64,000 bases of DNA from positions 23,927,308 through 23,991,307 of the forward strand of contig CM068841.1 in NCBI GenBank assembly GCA_028554795.2, in the 5' to 3' direction. Every line of letters begins with the position of its first letter. Positions within the stretch are counted from its first letter, which is position 1. Below are positions 61,708 through 64,000 of this stretch, piece by piece. The stretch is from Sinohyriopsis cumingii (taxonomy: Eukaryota; Mollusca; Bivalvia; Unionida; Unionidae). The notes beneath the pieces are model-generated. The model ran no database searches and was not told the origin of the DNA. It saw nothing but the letters and a program-made list of their open reading frames with translations. The translations under genes and the position numbers were made by a program.

Positions 61708-62931
61708 GGTTACTGCATTTATATGGGAAAATAAAAACGAGTTTTGGGGTGGAATACTTCACGAACTTGGGAGTGCAGTATATCCTTCCGACAAAACGAG
61801 TTCATATTTTCCCATACAAGTACAGTAACCTTTTCATTATATGCTCATTTTTTTATTCTACCTAAGGTTTAATTATATAAACAAAAGACACTACAAGAAA
61901 CACGGTAAATGAATGAATGCCATATTCCAAACTAAATGCATAATCGCAGATTTGTCATTACACAATGACATCATTATTAATGCGCACATAACCCCACCCA
62001 GATAAATTTGAACTTAGTCGCGCGCTCGACATAACTTTCGAAAGAAAATGGCGTGTCTAGTTAAAATTGAAATTTTCAGTCATATTGTGAATGAATGCGC
62101 ATTGCAACAACCTTTCCATTTCATCTGGAATGAATATATTTTGGTATTTTGTTTCGATTCAACGAACTGCTGTGATTTTGGACTGGATTCATCTGTACAA
62201 ATTGTACATGAAATACATTGGATTGACGTGGCGCGGGAGAAGCTTGTTTACATCTGCAAATGTGTTTCTGTTTCTGTCTTTGAATGTTTGAAATCATAAA
62301 GTGGGAAAAATATGAAGTCTTTCAATTGTAATTATCAAAAAGACGCTATGGAATTTAATGCTTATTTCATTTTGAGTGCAGTAAGGAGGATGCAATTGCA
62401 CTTACCATCGAAATTACAGCAGAATTTCGAATGTGTAATCCAGATTGAAAACCTATGACATGGCTTATGTAATTCGGATTTGCAGAATTAAGAAAATACA
62501 TTTTGAGGAAATTAAGGATGTAAAACTGTAAGTATATTTTATTTTGCCATTCTTATCACCAGCTAAAGAAGAGAGTATATGACTTGTCACTTAAATGTTA
62601 TTTGTAAGGACCTTATCTTCCGTATGTTATATAATGTAGCTAGCCTAAATCCGTAACATTGTATCAACGCGGAATGTGCCAAAACAGAAGGGGTTTTTTA
62701 CAGTCCACGAAACATGTTTTAGTACATTCAGAAACAAATTTAAACAACCACAACGTAAAGAGCCTCTTGCGCGAGTGTATATGATTTGTGTACAAATCAA
62801 ACGTGCTGGCGTCTGCGTCCATTGTTTGTTTACAATAGAATGTAGTTCCTTTATGCAAGTGAAGTATCGGGTAATATTGAACGATTCTGACAATGTAAAG
62901 TTAACGGAGAAATAAATGAGCATATAATAAT
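61708..62931 (+). repeat. Dispersed 1.2-kb repeat, copy 2
   Basis: Second copy of 33727-34950, same orientation and many shared words. It begins with an imperfect palindrome of ~123 bp (61708-61830): arms GGTTACTGCATTTATATGGG and CCCATACAAGTACAGTAACC with pairing continuing inwards. No long ORF; the short ORFs in it are not conserved between copies. Confidence 0.8.
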
Positions 62932-63931
62932 CAGTCTTATTTAATAGGGATTATGTAATATAACGCACATGAGTGACTGACCATCGTTATCATAAGACAT
63001 TGTCTGTAACAGAGAATATGCAGTCTCTGCCCAATAATCTCTCAGGTTTCTTCCCCAAAGTGTTATGTTAACTTTTTGCTTTGGTACCCTTAATTCAGTA
63101 AAATGGAGGAAGACAGCCGTAACTCGCCACTTTAAAATGCACATATATAGGACAAATTTGCAGACATAATAATAGTCAACGTAAGTCAAATAAAACTAGT
63201 ACAGAATGTCATTAAGATTGGAAATTAAAAGTATGAAGTCATTTTGTCAGTTAATTCCAAAAGCGAGAGAAACTGGAAATAATGTTTCTACCGTAATCAG
63301 CGCCCACGAAGGCCCGACTGAACTTTTTGATACGAAATATAAAGTCACTGTCATTGCTATCTAGGTTATCAATTTTCCGAACAATTATTTTCCAGGTAAA
63401 ACAAAAGTATAAGGCCTCATTTTCCGGAAAGTAAATCAGAAACTAACCAAATTCTAACTGCTTGACCTATATCAGATGAACATTATCTGTAGTGATTATA
63501 AACAAGCGTCAGCCTTAAACTCTTAACTATACAAACTTAGCGCTTACTGAACCTTAGGGAGCAATAATAGCTCAATTGGTGTATTATCATCTATAGTAAT
63601 TATATTAGTTTTTGTTTTCCTTTACAGAATTCTGTATGATGACCAGGATAAAACTTATAAAAATTAATCTTTTCTTACAAAACATTCACTGCAAACATCT
63701 TATGGATCAGGTTAGTGTCAAAAAGAGCAGGCGCCATAGGTCAAGTAAGAAACTCCATTAAAACGAGGTATAGTATAATGCCGCAGTAAACATCTAGCTA
63801 TCAATTCGTAATTTAGACAAGAAGAAATTTATCAGGATGTTATGTCTCTAATACGCTGGTCATATTCTTTAATCATTTGACTGATCATAACACAATAAAC
63901 GATATCGTCTTATTGGTAATGGCTATAACTT
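62932..63931. other. Intergenic, nothing recognised
   Basis: AT-rich, no motif. Confidence 0.45.
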
Positions 63932-64000
63932 CAACGTGGACCTGTAATGAACATAATAATAAATTCGCGATTACCAACGTACAAAGCGATCTACGAAGAA
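63932..64000 (+). mobile_element. Element D: edge of a fourth copy (gene Y start)
   Basis: Starts CAACGTGGACCTGTAATG, identical to 2700-2717, and continues TTCGCGATTACCAACGTACA (2729 region: TTCGCGATTACCTACGTATA). It encodes QRGPVM...SRLPTYKAIYEE in one frame. It is cut by the window end, and upstream of it no ORF X is seen, so it begins abruptly. Confidence 0.7.

Noticed and set aside
62048..62299. ORFs in the second copy of the 1.2-kb repeat
   Set aside because: The frame is not kept in the copy at 34000-34400, so coding is unlikely.

Overview
The window looks like AT-rich, repeat-dense animal DNA, most probably from a mollusc and perhaps a bivalve. The support is a broken terminal exon of a C1q-domain gene (a family greatly expanded in bivalves), a tRNA-derived SINE with a conserved central part and a TTG-repeat tail, 5'-truncated non-LTR retrotransposons with (ATT)n tails, Ty3/gypsy fragments and many (TA)n microsatellites. 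No intact host gene is visible. The species assignment is inference.

The dominant content is at least three decayed copies (plus the edge of a fourth) of one large virus-like DNA element of the Polinton/Maverick kind. Copy A (1397-17713) is bounded on both sides by ~250-bp terminal inverted repeats (TIRs). Copy B (about 39690-45086) keeps only the replication/integration end, in the same orientation. Copy C (47544 to about 60345) is in the opposite orientation and lacks one end. Copy D (63932-64000) is a 69-bp fragment cut by the window edge. Every gene is broken by stops and frameshifts, but reading the copies against each other recovers a consistent gene order.

The order, in A orientation, is: TIR; a charged coiled-coil ORF (X); an alanine-rich small protein (Y); a candidate major capsid protein; a small Ala-rich protein (Z); an adenovirus-like maturation protease; three conserved genes (V; membrane-like W; candidate minor capsid P); an unknown conserved gene Q; a ~52-bp tandem-repeat array; gene R on the opposite strand; a fused family-B DNA polymerase, SF1 helicase and HNH-like domain; a retrovirus-type integrase and a phospholipase A2-like protein on the opposite strand; an A32-type packaging ATPase; TIR. 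Inferred roles: the polymerase-helicase replicates the DNA, the integrase inserts it, the ATPase packages it, the capsid proteins and protease build the particle, and the PLA2-like domain may help membrane escape as in parvoviruses.

Regions: 1-1396 holds an open frame running off the left edge, then nothing recognised. 1397-17713 is element A, itself carrying a 1.6-kb insertion and a SINE. 17714-39689 is intergenic, with SINEs, a LINE, the C1q exon, gypsy fragments, microsatellites and one copy of a 1.2-kb dispersed repeat. 39690-60345 holds elements B and C with their ATPase ends facing each other 2.5 kb apart, and a LINE inside C. 60346-64000 holds the second copy of the 1.2-kb repeat and fragment D. 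Coordinates of decayed genes are approximate.
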